Shown: positions 32,119 through 44,941, numbered from the stretch's first letter. The stretch is 64,000 nt of DNA from Magnaporthiopsis rhizophila (GCA_003049465.1 PYSS01000015.1:14807-78806), one strand, 5' to 3'. Numbers and translations are program-made. The notes: generated by a model not told the origin, from the letters alone.

Positions 32119-34894
32119 ACAAGGACCACGCCACTTCATGTGACCACATAAAAGATTTTTTTTTCACGATTCAGCACGTTCTTTCATTCTCTACATACCC
32201 TTGTTTTTTTAAAGTTCAACGTAAATATTACTTTTTGTAACAACACATGCACACACACCCATAACCTCTCGGCCTCTGACACCCCGCCCGGCTTTATCTT
32301 TTTGTTTCTCTTACCTAGAGATCATTGGATATTCTTTTTCTTCCTCTTCTATTACATAATACCGGGCCTGTCACGCCGATTTGAGACAACTGGACGACGC
32401 GTTTGGTGGGATCGTGTTGAATGCTTCTCGCCCTAATGTTTCGGGCTTTCACGATACATGTGTTATTTAGCGGCATTTAAGGTTCGGATCATGACTAGGA
32501 ATCTATTTTTCATGAAACAAGACTGAGCGTCACTGTTCAAAGTTCTATATGTTGGAACAACTAGATCGGTCTGTAAGCGCTGCTACTGCACTTCCCACCT
32601 TGGCCGTCTTGGTACGTGTATCTCGAGCTTCCGCTCAGACGTCTGCGTCAATGGAAAACATGTGCATCTCGACCGGCTTGCCATGTCCGCTTGCTTCGAA
32701 TACTGGGCCTTGAGGTTCAGGGGCTGGCGGGTAGGGATATGGCGTCACTTCGATGGTCACAATTTTCGTTGATTGGTACAGCAACACACATACCCGCATT
32801 TTTGCACACGGAGATTTTTTTAAGTCCCTTCCACCGGCATATATGCCCGGGGCTACAACGTCGCCAGTCCCGGTCAGCGAGGGCAGCGGGGTGCTGCCAT
32901 GATCCCTGGTGATTTGTGATATCCTGATAAAGTGTTATAGGACGGCCAGCAAAATGCACGATTGTCCATGGCGCTCGTCGGATTTTGCAAAGTCATATGT
33001 CTATCCGACCGGGCCACCACGGCAGCAAGACCGAGCCCTTGCAATGCCTCCCGCTTTCAGCTGAGAAGGTGTGGAAGCTGAGGGAAATCCAGGCTGTTGC
33101 CGAAAAAAAAAAGCCCCTATCGAGAACAAGGCAAGACGGCTGCCGACTCGCGAACTGGCTGACAGGCTTCACCTTGGCCTGGAAGACCGGTACTCCCTCA
33201 CTGGCGCTAGAACATGGCGACGAGACGTATTGTTCCCAGCTCTGTATTATGGCAACGCCATCGAGGAGAGTCCGAGACGATCTCTGAGTGAGATATTCGC
33301 GCTTGGTCAAGAGGGGGGGAGAATGAAGCGGTAGAGAAAGAAATACGGGCGGGCCCGGCGTGAAGCAAGCAGCTCCGGTACGGAGTGCTTAGGGAACGCT
33401 AACTGGCATGGGCGAAGATGGGGGTCCATCATCTGGAGCGTCGGCAGAAATCGCTTTGGTGAGGTGCTCGGATCCCGCCCAAACGAGCCCCTGGCTAGAA
33501 AACAAAAAGGCTGGGCAGGAGGCCGTGGGAAAATGCCAGATCAATATACCTAGGCCGGAGACTAAACCCCGAGTCTCTAGCGCATGTGCAGGAGATGTTG
33601 CAAGGCTCCTGCAAGTGGCATCACCACATAGCAAGCAAGTACACATCCGAGTGCCTTTGGGGAACATCTTTCAGCTGTGCTGCAGAACACGCTGCCGCGA
33701 TTACCGTCTTGTGGTCTCCGCCATCAGGGAACTGATGCCGGAGGAGGGGCTGCATCCGAGTCCTGCAGCTATCAGCAAGGAAAGTCCGTCCAGTGTACGC
33801 GGCTCATCGCGGCAACTCGATATTCTATCTGCTTTCCCGACGGTGCCTCTTCGTCCGTCATGCGCCGAGGGGGAGTTGAAAACCGATGCCCTCACCAGTC
33901 CGACCCGGGAGTCCACGACCGGCTGCTGGTGCGAAAGAAGGCGCTAGAACAACTTTCCAGCAGCATCAGGACGCCCTCGTTCCAAGGAGCGGCTCAGCCG
34001 GATCTTCGGGGGTCTAGACGTCCCTGGTTGAGTCGATACCCCCCCTTGCCGCGAAATCTCGTTCGAGCATCGTCTACTCATCGAGAAAGGACAGATATCT
34101 ACCTACCTGCTGCCCCAATCCCCCTGCTCTCTTACTACAAAAACAAGGCCCGGGGGATCACTGCGGTGACACTGATACGTGCTCGAAGTGGGGAGTCGTG
34201 CCGGCCGGAAGCCCGGAAAATAGCCCTCCCAAAGGCAGGGCGGTACTGGCGAGGCAAAACTCTGGGGGCTCTTCGCTAAAAAGGACAGCGCGGTGCCTTA
34301 CAGTCCCAGGCCTCGGGAGTTGTCGAAGCTGCATGAACGAGGTTGTCGCGGCCACATTATTCGGCCGCGGGGACTGTATGGAGAGAAGATAGATGACCGC
34401 TTGGCACCGTCGCCGATACGACTTTGTTGAAAAGTCATGCGACCAAAACAAGGCACCAGACGGTGTTGTCAGTGTTGTCGTGCTCGAGCAAGCTTGGAAA
34501 TCCAGCGAAACGACGGGGAGTGGCCCAGACGGTGCAACGATTCCATCCCCTACCCCCCGCGGAGAAAATACAGCAGCGAGAACGCAAGGCCAAGTCACGG
34601 AACGTATCGAAGTCGTCAAAGCAAACAGAAACATGAGCCAAGAGTATCAGTAAAATCATCGTGTTTAAACAAATCGGCATCTAAAGGTATCTTGGAGAGT
34701 AAACAAATCTTTCGCTTGCCATGTTGTGGAAGTTGCCCCGACGAGGAGAAGGCCAAACAAAGAAAAAAAAAAAAAACATCGCGAATGGACGCAACGAGAC
34801 TCCGCCCCAGTGGGAAATGAAAAATGGACAGATGACGCTGACCCCAGACTCCTGAAAACAACCCGCTCAAGACCGGTTTCATGTCATCAAGTCA
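32119..34894. other. Convergent intergenic region, 2.8 kb
   Basis: This lies between the convergent DUF7729 and velvet genes. The first 500 bp are AT-rich and probably 3' untranslated. A frame at 33408-33947 and others of similar size show no recognisable protein features. Nothing else can be supported. Confidence 0.5.
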
Positions 34895-37123
34895 TCATTT
34901 ATTCCGCTGCCGTTTCCTCCTTCCGGCAGCAGCAGCAACACCACCGCTGCCGCTGGGCCCGGCACCACCAGCTCCGCCGCCGCCGGCATCGTCGTCGTCG
35001 TTATCGTCGCTGTCGTCGCGGTCACGCATGCCGCCACCACCGGCCCCGCCGCCGCCCGTCTTGTCGTTGCCCTTCTTAATGCTGATGAGGCAGCCCTGCT
35101 CCTTGAGCCTCTTTGTCAGCGAGGTGCTGGCCTGCATGCCAGGGAAGTCCTTTGCGTTGTACACGGTGAAGACCTCGCTCATGGCGGTGCCGAGGATGGG
35201 CGCTCTGCTGCCGAGCTGCATGCTGCGAGGCGAGATGACGACGAGCGAGAACTTGAGGCGGAAGTTTCCCGGAGTCCGGCAGCTCAGATCCGGGAAGCAG
35301 AAGAAGCAGCCCTCCTCGCCCTTCTCGTCTAGGCCCACAAACGGCGAGGCCACGAGAGTGCCCATGAGCCGCCGCTGCTGCCGGTAGTCCTCGGGCATGG
35401 CCGAGTTGTCCTGCTCGCCCGTCTCGTCCCAGATGGAGCAGTGCACGACGCTGTAGGGGTGCTTGATGCGCGCCGAGACCTCCTCCGCGGTCGCCTTTGG
35501 GTTGTTGTAGAAGAGCTGCACGATGGGCGGCGGGTCGATGACGCGTCGGTCGCGCTCGCCGAACCCGCACGAGCGTGCCGCTATGGGCTGTTGTCGCACT
35601 TGAATCCGGTACTCGGACGGAGTCGGCGCCGGCGACACCGTGGCAGGCGCCTTCTGTTTCTGGGATGCTACCGAGGGCGCTGGCGCAACGCTGGGCGGCC
35701 GTGTCTGCCGCGCTTGCACCGGATAGTCGGGCGCACTTGAGCCTGGGGGCGTCGTTACAGGCGCCTTTTGTGACGAGGTCGAGGGCGATGATGCGATGCC
35801 CTTCGGCCCCACAGGTCGTGCTTGTATCCGGTACTCGGACGCCATTGGCGCCGGTGGAGGCATGGTAAGTACTTTCTGTGACGGCGTTGAGGGGGATGAC
35901 GCGATGCTGGCCGTTCCCGCGCGAGTCGACGAGCCGGCCACTCTGGCCTCAGCAACACTGTTGGCACTACTAGCGGCACCACTGCCGCCTCCGCCTCCGC
36001 CTCCATCTCCACCGACGCTAAGCATACTGTGTATGCTCATTCTGACCGGCTCCTGCCGTGGTGACATGCTGCTCTGGTGTTGTTGTTGGTATTGCTGCTG
36101 AGGCTGTACAGGCATTGCCGGGTACTGCTCCATCTGGGTCGGGTATCCGTTCGGCATCGGTGGCGGGCTCGTCGAGTACTTTTGGCGAAACTGTGGGCTT
36201 GAATATTGCTGTTGCGGTGTGTTACGGTAGGCAGGCGGGATTGGCTGCCGCTCTGATATGTTTGGAGGTTGCTGCTGCTGCTGCTGCTGCTGGGTAGAAG
36301 GGAGTTGGGTTTGGATCAGATGGGGTGCTGGTGACAGAGGCTGCTGGGGCTTCTGATGGCTCAATGTAGGAGTCGGAGGACCGTTAGAGCGTTGTTGTCG
36401 TCCATTAGCAGAATACGACTGTGGTACAAGCTTCCCCATCAGGTTGCTAGCGGTGGCGCCATTGCGATTATCTTCCTGATGCGGATGAGGCCGGCTGGGC
36501 TGATGCATATGGTGGCCCGGGTTGGGTACTACCGCTGGCGGCGCTTGTGGAAAGGCTGCCGGCCCTCTTGACGACGGGTGGAAGAAGTGGCCGCCACCGT
36601 GACCCCTAGACCCGTCCGCCGGCGGTATGTCGTCGGACCTGTCGCTCGTGGTCGACGATTGCGTCGGCGAAAGGCGGGCGTCTGGGTGTCGTCTCGGCGC
36701 TAGGGGATAGTAGTGTGATGGCTGCTGCTCTGGGGCTGGGGCGGGAAGGAGAGGTGGTGTCTGGGTGATTGGCGACGGGGTCGTGTAGTCGGCAGTATAG
36801 TAGGCTGGCCGGGGGTTGCTGTTGTAGTGCGCATCCCGGCCCGGCGGCGGGGAGGTTGGGTACTGATGCGCGGCGGACGCGTGTGGCGGCGGCGGCGGCG
36901 AGGCGGCGTTGACATGGGACTGGGATGACGAGAACAAGCTCGATGGACCCGGGAGTCGTTCGCTCGGGGGCTGGGGTGCATGGGAGTATTGCTGCTGGTC
37001 CTGGACGTAGCCGCCGTGCCGGGGGGCATATGGATCGTGACTCCACCCGCTTCCTGGCCTCGCCATTGTGTCGAGCGGAGGCAAGAAATGACTTCGATGG
37101 GAGGCTTCGACGGCTGCAGACAT
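34895..37123 (-). CDS. velC: Velvet-domain transcriptional regulator, VelC-type
   Basis: This is a single exon of 742 residues. Velvet proteins are fungal DNA-binding regulators with an NF-kappaB-like fold. They form homo- and heterodimers that couple light, development and secondary metabolism. The velvet domain spans about 500-680: YRIQVRQQP, CGFGERDRRVIDPPPIVQL, HCSIWDETG, PEDYRQQRRLMGTLVASPF, GCFFCFPDLSCRTPGNFRLK and VYNAKDFPGM. A long Pro/Gln/Ser-rich N-terminus followed by a C-terminal velvet domain is the VelC arrangement, unlike VosA (domain first) or VelB (split domain), so VelC is preferred but not certain. A CTG/CAG run at 36271-36292 encodes polyglutamine. The tail is Gly/Asp-rich and ends in a basic patch (RRKRQRNK) that could be a nuclear signal. 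The lead-in to the domain is triplicated (see findings). Confidence 0.9.
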   Translation of the reverse strand: MSAAVEASHRSHFLPPLDTMARPGSGWSHDPYAPRHGGYVQDQQQYSHAPQPPSERLPGPSSLFSSSQSHVNAASPPPPPHASAAHQYPTSPPPGRDAHYNSNPRPAYYTADYTTPSPITQTPPLLPAPAPEQQPSHYYPLAPRRHPDARLSPTQSSTTSDRSDDIPPADGSRGHGGGHFFHPSSRGPAAFPQAPPAVVPNPGHHMHQPSRPHPHQEDNRNGATASNLMGKLVPQSYSANGRQQRSNGPPTPTLSHQKPQQPLSPAPHLIQTQLPSTQQQQQQQQPPNISERQPIPPAYRNTPQQQYSSPQFRQKYSTSPPPMPNGYPTQMEQYPAMPVQPQQQYQQQHQSSMSPRQEPVRMSIHSMLSVGGDGGGGGGGSGAASSANSVAEARVAGSSTRAGTASIASSPSTPSQKVLTMPPPAPMASEYRIQARPVGPKGIASSPSTSSQKAPVTTPPGSSAPDYPVQARQTRPPSVAPAPSVASQKQKAPATVSPAPTPSEYRIQVRQQPIAARSCGFGERDRRVIDPPPIVQLFYNNPKATAEEVSARIKHPYSVVHCSIWDETGEQDNSAMPEDYRQQRRLMGTLVASPFVGLDEKGEEGCFFCFPDLSCRTPGNFRLKFSLVVISPRSMQLGSRAPILGTAMSEVFTVYNAKDFPGMQASTSLTKRLKEQGCLISIKKGNDKTGGGGAGGGGMRDRDDSDDNDDDDAGGGGAGGAGPSGSGGVAAAAGRRKRQRNK
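36271..36292. repeat. CTG/CAG trinucleotide repeat in velvet gene
   Basis: About seven GCT/CTG units encode a polyglutamine run in the disordered N-terminal half of the velvet protein (minus strand). This is a likely site of length polymorphism. Confidence 0.85.
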
Positions 37124-39135
37124 GAGGGAGGTGGGGACGTCGAAGACGAGAGGGAGCCCGGTTATGAGGCCCGAGGGATCTACAGCAGACGAGGGGGCCT
37201 GGGGAGAGATGTATGGCGACGGCTAGGATTTCCTGCGTTACGTCCTGGTATCAGCAACTGACTGGCTCAGAGGTCGGGCGCACCCTTGTCTCGGCAGCTC
37301 GGGCGACGGCCGCCGGCGTTTACTACCAGAGTGCTGACGTACCCGCCTGACAGACAGTGGCCGCCGCCTGTCTCTGATCGGGATGGCCAGGCGGCTCCTG
37401 AGTGACTGTCGAGTCGAGGTGTGGCTCCGAGCCCTTTGAGCGCAGGTGGACTGGCGGAGCGAGAGCGAGGGCAATCAGGCTTGCGTCTCCGGGACAAGGG
37501 TGAATGGTGATACGGCCAGCCGCATATGAGTGAGACCCGGGGCTTGTGCAGAGGGGTCACTCGTGGCGCGACGCGGGAAAGGTTTGTTGTCTCTGGTGCC
37601 GGTCTTTGCTCCTCCCAAAAAAAAAAAAAAAAAAAAACCCACACCTCTGCGTCGCACCAGGTCTTGGCTAAGGAAGTATTTGACGCGGGTGACGGCAGCG
37701 GTTCCGATATTGTTTGCAGTTCGTCTCGCTCGCCTGCAGTTGTGCAGGCATTGGCGAGACCAAGGAGGGTGGGTGACGAGCTCAGAGGCGTGGAGAAGAG
37801 GTGAAAAAAAGAAGAACAAAAAAAAAAAAAAAGGGAAAAAGAGATGGATACCTAGGTAACGGGCAATAAAATAAAAACAAAGAGAAGCGCGAAAGGCCAG
37901 GCAAATATCGGTCAGGAGACCGGCGTGAGTGGCGCTTGCTGCGGTTGTTCGCCGTCGAATTCTCGTGTTGTTTGCTTTTCCGTGTGCGTGCAACTTGCTT
38001 TTTGTTCTCGATCCTTCTTGTCTCGTTGCTTTTCTTCTAGCGCCAACCCTCGCAACTCGACCTCGGCCCGCGTTGACCTTGGCGACCAACGTTGGACCGT
38101 CCACACTGGTCGGTCGAGTGTGCTCTGGCTAAGGACCGAGATCGCGGCTAGCAACAGTGTGCGTCGTGCTGGCTGGCGTATGAGGCGCGGGCGGGGGCGA
38201 CCTATTTAGAGGAGTGGGTGTGGATGCTGTCGAGGTGCGGGTTGGGCGTGTGGTGGGTGTATGTTGTAATATATGCATGCCAGCCATGCGAGTCCCCCTC
38301 GGCTGCGTATCGAGGCAACAGAAGTGGACACAACCGGCATATAAGTACGCACTCAGCGGATATAAGGTGCTGGAAGGGCGAAGCAAAAGTCCTGCAACCT
38401 CAGCGGATCCTCCCAGAGTGGTGTCTGAGCTATTCCGCATCCATCTGGAAGAGCCGAAGTGACGAAAAGGTTGCGTGAGAGATTGATAGGGGCGGTGTCA
38501 ATAGCGACCGCCCGTATACTCCCTCCCCAAGCCGGGTAGGAGGAGGTTAGAGAAGGATGCCGTCCCTGCATGTAAGCACGGGCTGATAAAAACCAACCCG
38601 GAACAGGACAACCTGTTTTTATCCTGGGGTTGCAAATCTCGACCAACGGGTCTTATGTATCAGGGTAAATGCGGCTAGGACGATGTGGATATTACTTTGG
38701 CCGGTCTATGCATCCAGTTAGGAGGTTGGTTAGACGGCGTGGCTACCTGGGGAGCAGCCTATCCACTGTGTGTCTTATGTATGTCCATGGGTGTGGGTTT
38801 GCGTGCGTGGTAGGAATGCGGGCCTACCGAGGCGGGAGCATGGATATGAGAGGGACGGCCGTGGCGAGCGTATGGCGTACGTAGTGGACGGGCGCAAATG
38901 GAGACAGCCCAGCATCCGGGGAAAGGCGAGCACGGAAGTTTGACCGCAAGTGCTCCGGATATGGAGGGGTGACTGTGTCGCTCGCAGTGGCGTTACGCTG
39001 GTCCTGTTGATACTCGCAGTCAGCGTGGGACAAGGTGACGAGGTGCATGGGTGCATGGTCCCGTCGAGTGGACAGGTAGGGTCGTCGCACAGCGCAGGGA
39101 GGCAGGGACACGGGTGGGCGCGTGTTTATGGGGGG

Positions 39136-39201
39136 NNNNNNNNNNNNNNNNNNNNNNNNNNNNNNNNNNNNNNNNNNNNNNNNNNNNNNNNNNNNNNNNN
39201 N
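39136..39201. other. Assembly gap of 66 N inside a G-rich run
   Basis: Six G precede and ten G follow the gap, so it probably reflects a sequencing failure in a long G homopolymer or G-quadruplex-forming stretch. Confidence 0.98.
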
Positions 39202-39510
39202 GGGGGGGGGGTGCATGCTAACTAAACAAGCACCCCCTAGCCAGCTTGGCCCTCCAGTCTCGATGTGTGGGAGCATGCAACTGCAGTGGGCGGGCAGGGC
39301 GCTGACCTGTAAATACCTGAGCATGGGCGGCACAGATAAACGACAGTAGGCAAAGGTGCAGTGCAGACCTCAAGTTCCGTCCGCCATGAGGAGAGCAAAA
39401 CGGGGTCGACAGGATCAGCCCTTCCGCCCGTCATCAGCGGGCCGGGTTTTGTCGCAGCGTGCGAGGCTACCTACGCAACCTATTGGGCCTGGCTGGCGTG
39501 TGTGTCTGTT

Positions 39511-39512
39511 TG

Positions 39513-39558
<46 letters not shown>

Positions 39559-39559
39559 A
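39511..39559. repeat. Compound TA/TG microsatellite
   Basis: About twelve TA units (39513-39536) are followed directly by about eleven TG units (39537-39558). Confidence 0.95.
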
Positions 39560-40840
39560 TGGGGATGGCAGCACGGTGAGTGTGGGTAGGTGGCCGTTGG
39601 CGCTATGATGGAGCAGACATTTAATCCGACGTGAGCGAGAGCCAAGTGACGGGCTGGCTCGTTGGGGGCGCGGCACGGTGATTGGGACGGCGATGGCCCG
39701 GCGCAGGGGAGCAAAAACGCCCAGGGTTGCGGTTCAATAGCGTGGTGCCAGCAATCCACCTGGCGTCACCCATGCCCTAGCTGCCCCGCCGACGTCGTCG
39801 CTGGACAAAGGCCGATTTGATGCGATGGCATTAGCCAAAGCCAGCAGCAGGCCCCCCTGTGGCTAGGTACCTCCCTGCCTAGGGGCTCGGGGCCCCAGCG
39901 GGCACGCTAACTGACAGAAGTGGCGGGCCCTAGCCAATCTGCGTGTTGCCTGCATCTGCATGGTACTGTACCATCCTGCCCGGGGCCCAGGAGCATCACA
40001 CACAGCCCGCCCGCAAGACAGCCCCAGGCCCGTCGTCTCCGCCGGCCGAGCAGCGGGGACACGGGGGAAGAGAAGCGAGAAATGAGCCTGCGCGTGCACT
40101 CTGGCTGGAGCGGCTGGAGCGCCACAGGCATCATTGGCATATGCGTGCCCTGGTGCGTGGTACACCCGGCGGGGGGGGATAGGGATGGTGACGCACGGGC
40201 AAATATCGGCCGATTGATATGGACAAGGGGTCGGGCTGACGGTGGGAAAGAAAAGAAAGGGGAAAAGTTCAAGGTCGAAATTAAAAAAGGAAGTGGTGAG
40301 AGAGAAGCAGCGGCGTCGCAACCACAAACGTCCCTTGAACAGAAGGGCGGAAAGAGCTGCCCGCCCAGTTGCCTGACTGGCGCCAGCGCGCCTTCCGCCA
40401 CAGCCCGAGCAATGAACTTGACTCACCAAACTCCCCAACCCTCAAAAAACAGTCGGAGCCGATTTCCCCTCACTAGTATGCTTCCTTGCTCCCCAGGATG
40501 TCCTGTCATGTCGGTTTGGGCGGGCCACCCGACGAACAATGAATGTAATTAGCCGCGGGTGCCGTGTACTCGATGCCATCCGTGGCATGGCAGGTATGGA
40601 TAGCATTGAAATACGCACTTGCACTTGCATTCTCGTATCTGCACAATGCGGCGGTGGGTTTCTTTTTCTGTGTGGACACACACAAAAGCAAACGCCGCCA
40701 ACAAGCACCAACAACCCGCCCAGACCAGATCATCTCTCAGGCCCTGGTCCCCGCCCTCGACGCGGGGACGCTATCCACCCTCATCCCCCATCGACCCTGC
40801 CAACCAATGGAGTCCCACGCGGGCGGCGGGCTGGCTGGTC

Positions 40841-40843
<3 letters not shown>

Positions 40844-40876
<33 letters not shown>
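40844..40876. repeat. T homopolymer, 33 bases
   Basis: This is an uninterrupted T run in non-coding sequence. Confidence 0.95.
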
Positions 40877-40877
<1 letters not shown>

Positions 40878-41237
40878 TCGGGAAACGGAAACCACCGAGA
40901 TGACCAGGAACAAGCCCCCAGCGCTTCGTGGGACCTGGGAGCCGTCTGCCGCGCTCACCAACGAACCTGCCCCAAGCCAGGGGGTAGCCCTGGGGCCCAC
41001 AATGTAAGGGAGAACAGCCTCGGCTCACCGTCCAGAGGAAACGAACGAACGTGACAGGTGCCCCGGATCTGCTGTGCTGTGCTGGACCACATCGGCACGA
41101 CAGGCCGGGCAGGCAAACAAACAAACCTCTTCTCGCTTTCATATTCCAGGCCGGCCTTGCTGCCAGCGCGGCCATGTTAGGGTAAGCCAATCAGCCTCAG
41201 AACGAGCCGCTATCCTCTTTGCGGAAATCCCGAGCTG

Positions 41238-41288
41238 GTGTGTGCGTGTGTGTGCGTGTGTGTGCGTGTGTGTATGTGTGTGTGTGTA
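41238..41288. repeat. TG-rich tandem repeat
   Basis: GTGTGTGC-type units are repeated, passing into pure TG. It lies in the non-coding stretch upstream of the velvet gene. Confidence 0.9.
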
Positions 41289-44200
41289 GGCGCACGTGTG
41301 TTCCCCCATCCTCTCCCGTCCACTCAGAAGTGGATGCGAGCCAAGTGAGAGGACTGGAAAGCCGGGAAGCTGGAATCACACTCGGCAAAGCGAGGCCCCC
41401 AGCCTACCACCTAGCCAGCCAGGGGCCCGCGGGGACCTTCCTTCCACAAACCCACCCCACCATCCCAAACGCTCACCGGTTGCGGCCTGATCGCCGACCG
41501 ACTTGTAGTGCAGGTTTGCTTTTTTTCCTCCCTACTCTCTTTTCCTCTCTGCCACTCGCCCACACCCTGGGAGCCGAACTGGCGCTATTCCTCTTACGCT
41601 TCGCCGTGTTTGATTCTCCTTTTTGGAGGGTTTCCGCTGCTGTGGTTGTTGCTGCTGTGTTTCTTTCCCCTTCTATCCCGACCGCTGCCGATCTTTGGCC
41701 TGCCTGCACCTCGACGCCCGGTCCGGGTCCCGGGTCGACCTAGGCCCCCTGCTGAATGTGCCGGCGGTCACGCACAATATCACACCATGTCAGCGAGCCG
41801 CGCCCCGGAACGAGTTTCCAGTTAATTTCGTCCTTCTTGGCACCCATCTCACTCTCCACGGCGCTACCTGTCCCGTCGCGTGTAGCTTCGCTCCCCAGCG
41901 GGACACAGCAGGTTATGTACCTATGTATAGGAAGCAGCTTGGGATGGTTGGGCTGATGTGCACCAGCCTGCAGTCCTTAAGTCGGAAAAAAGCTGACACG
42001 CGAGGCAGCGCGGGTGGTCGAGGATGATGGCTCCATCAGCAGGTCTACCAAGGGGTTTTCCTGCAAAATTCACTTGGGGCCGCCGTTGCCTGATTTAATC
42101 GAGGTGACTGCTGCAATATCCATCTCCTTCTTGCACACTCCTCGCCCAACAGCCATGAAGGGTTGTTGCAAAGCGCAATGTGGTGCCCCCCAATGCGCGC
42201 CCGGCTTTTGCAAATAAAGCCCGGACCAGTAAGCGGGCAACCATCATGACAGCATTCCAGACAAGGGTGGTGGGCCTGGCAGAGAGGAAAAAAACAAAAA
42301 GCAAGGGGGAACCTGCCCGGTTTATTCACGGCTCGGGCAGCGGCTGTGTGGGGTTTTCCAGGCCAATGTGACGCTGGGCAAGAAATCCCGGTTTGCGTGC
42401 TGCCGCACCATCTTGGCCCTGTCTCTCCCCAAAGTCGCTCGGTGGGGTGGGGTGTGGTGGTGCTGCGAGCTCACGGCGAATATTGCCCAGATGTGCTCCT
42501 CCTCCTACCTGTCTGCCAACACCCGTCAGCTGCCACAAAACCTCTGTCCTCTGGCAAGGGTCTCGGGACTTCGGCTCGGTGATTTCGACACGACGATCCT
42601 CGCTTGCCCAAGACGGCCTAGACCTAGACTTCTCGTCCTCCAAAGCAACTGGCTCCAGGGCCGGATCGGCGGATAAACAGTTACCCTCCATGTGGCAGTT
42701 GTGCGCTGTTCTGTCATTTGCGAATGAACACTGAGAAGTGCCCTGCTACCTTTGCCAGGATGAGCCTATCGCAAAAGCTTCCCAATCCAAATAGGCTGCC
42801 CTGTAACCTGGGAGCTGGGATGAGCTGCTCCGGAACACGGCTCGAGCCCCGTCCTGGGTTCATCCATGCTAGGGGCGCAGTTCCTCCAAGTTTGTTTTTT
42901 CTTTCTTTCTTTTTTTGTTCAATTGTTTTGAAGCACACCGCCGCCCGGCGCCTCTGGCGGGTGTGATCAAAGCAAAACCCGCCCAAGGATTCCCAGCCGA
43001 GGCGAGGTTGCACAAACACACCCATCTCGAATCATCTCGTTTAGCGGCTTGGTATCTTTTCCGCATTGGGGAATTTCACCGTCATAGCTCGACAGTCTGG
43101 GCCAATGGAGGAGGTACCGGACGTGGAAAAATACAAAAGAAAAGGGGGGGCCAAAATGGCAGCCCATCCAAGCAAGGGTACGTAGGTAGGGCTCCAATGT
43201 TTCCTCGCACAACTCTTTTTAGCGAAGCCCCCACGAACAGGTTTCTGGCAATCACACCATGAACACGGAGATAAGGGTGAGCCCGTGCTGTGAGAGTGAC
43301 ATGCCCTTTGAATCACGCAAGCCGTCAACCGCACCCACCATCACGGATCCATTTCAATCACTCCGGCCCTGGTTGCAGTCTTCATCTCTTTTCGGCTGGA
43401 TGGCGGTGCCCCGCCTGCTCGCAACGTCGTTTCGTCCATACATAACGGAATGAGAGGAAAGGTGCAGACAGAGGCGTGCTGCCACCTACCCTGATCACCG
43501 GACACAGAAGCCCGCTTCCTGGTTGGGCATCTGTATGGCCACTGATCCCACACGATCGGCACCTCTGCTGATTGGTTGCGCGCTTGTGCTGGGACCACGC
43601 AATATCGGCTTCCCAAGGCCAGCGTTCCATCGATTCTGCCTGCCCCTGCTCTCTGCTCTCTGCCCTCCATGTTTTCTGCATCCCGTCTGGGCCAGCCACC
43701 AACCAGACTTGGTGTTGCACTATGCAGGCTACCTTATGTGCAGCCAGCAATGCGCTCACTCATCCTCAGCCACAGCAGGTGAGTGCCCTCCTGAGAGTGA
43801 CCCCTTTCCAGCACGGCAGCTTCGGCACAAGACATCGGTTACTTTTGCCTGAAGATCCTCTCCCTTATTGTCTCTCTAGTAAATGGGATGTAGGGCACCA
43901 CTATAGCAGAGGCATCTTCAGCCGAGTGCTGCCGCTGTTCATATCTGCTTGTCTCAGTTCGGCCACGCACATGTGCATGGGTTATTCCATCAGTAATTAT
44001 CTATCCCACAAGCTTGCAACCCCAGCCTTGCCGGATTTGCCAGCTCATAGCTTCTGCATATCTTTTCCCACGGCATACACACACAGTCGACTTAACGCCA
44101 GGCAGCAAAGGTCACTAAAGCCCGTCTGCGACGTTGAAGCTGCTTGATCCACGTGTCTCTAGTGCGGCGCCGCACTGGGGACTATTCTAAACGCGGCCCG

Positions 44201-44551
44201 CTGCCAACGGCCACACACCGTCGTTCTTCGTTCCCACTTCACTAGCGAAGCTAAAACAATAAACAGCTCGCGCAAACCTACCACCTCGGTGCATTGACCT
44301 CCCTGCCAAGCGAGAAGGCAGAAAGACTGCGCCGTGTCCAGATGCAACCAAACGACGGCGTGGTCGTATCAACCAGCACCCCGGCCTCCGGTAATCTTGG
44401 GAGGGGACGCCAGCAAGGTGCTGAACTCTCCGTAACGAGTCGCGCCTGCATAACGGCTAAAAAGGATGAGAGCGGGTGGTGCCCGATCAATTCGCGCCGT
44501 GCCCACGCCCACGGCATGCGGCATGTCCCACACTCCACACCACATGGAGAG

Positions 44552-44577
44552 CCATCCATCCATCCATCCATCCATCT
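44552..44577. repeat. CATC tetranucleotide repeat
   Basis: About six CATC units. Translated, they give the His-Pro-Ser-Ile runs that make nearby open frames look protein-like. Confidence 0.95.
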
Positions 44578-44941
44578 TGCTTCTGGGCATGTCGTTTCTC
44601 CGCATCGGTACCGATTTGTCAAGCTCGGTTCGGATGCCTTAGGTGGGCAGGTCGCGAGAGGCATAAACATAACGTTCTTCTGGACCATGGGTTGGTGTCT
44701 TGGGGCCCGGACGCACAAACCTCTTTCGTATCTGTGCTGGCAACCAAAAATGAAAAAGGCTGGGAACGAAAACCCCTCCATCAATCACCCCCATCGTGGG
44801 ACCGCCCGGATGCTACCTAGCCTACTAGCACGTCCGTCCTTCCGAGAACTGAGCTTGCACTGCCCAAGTGGCCTGCTCTCGTCATGCCCGCCTGGGACGA
44901 TTGTTGCCAGCCATGATGGTTATCCGATAATAAGATGTGTA

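Noticed and set aside
33408..33947. 179-codon plus-strand frame
   Set aside because: No domain or splice-linked partner; comparable frames occur by chance in this GC-rich DNA.
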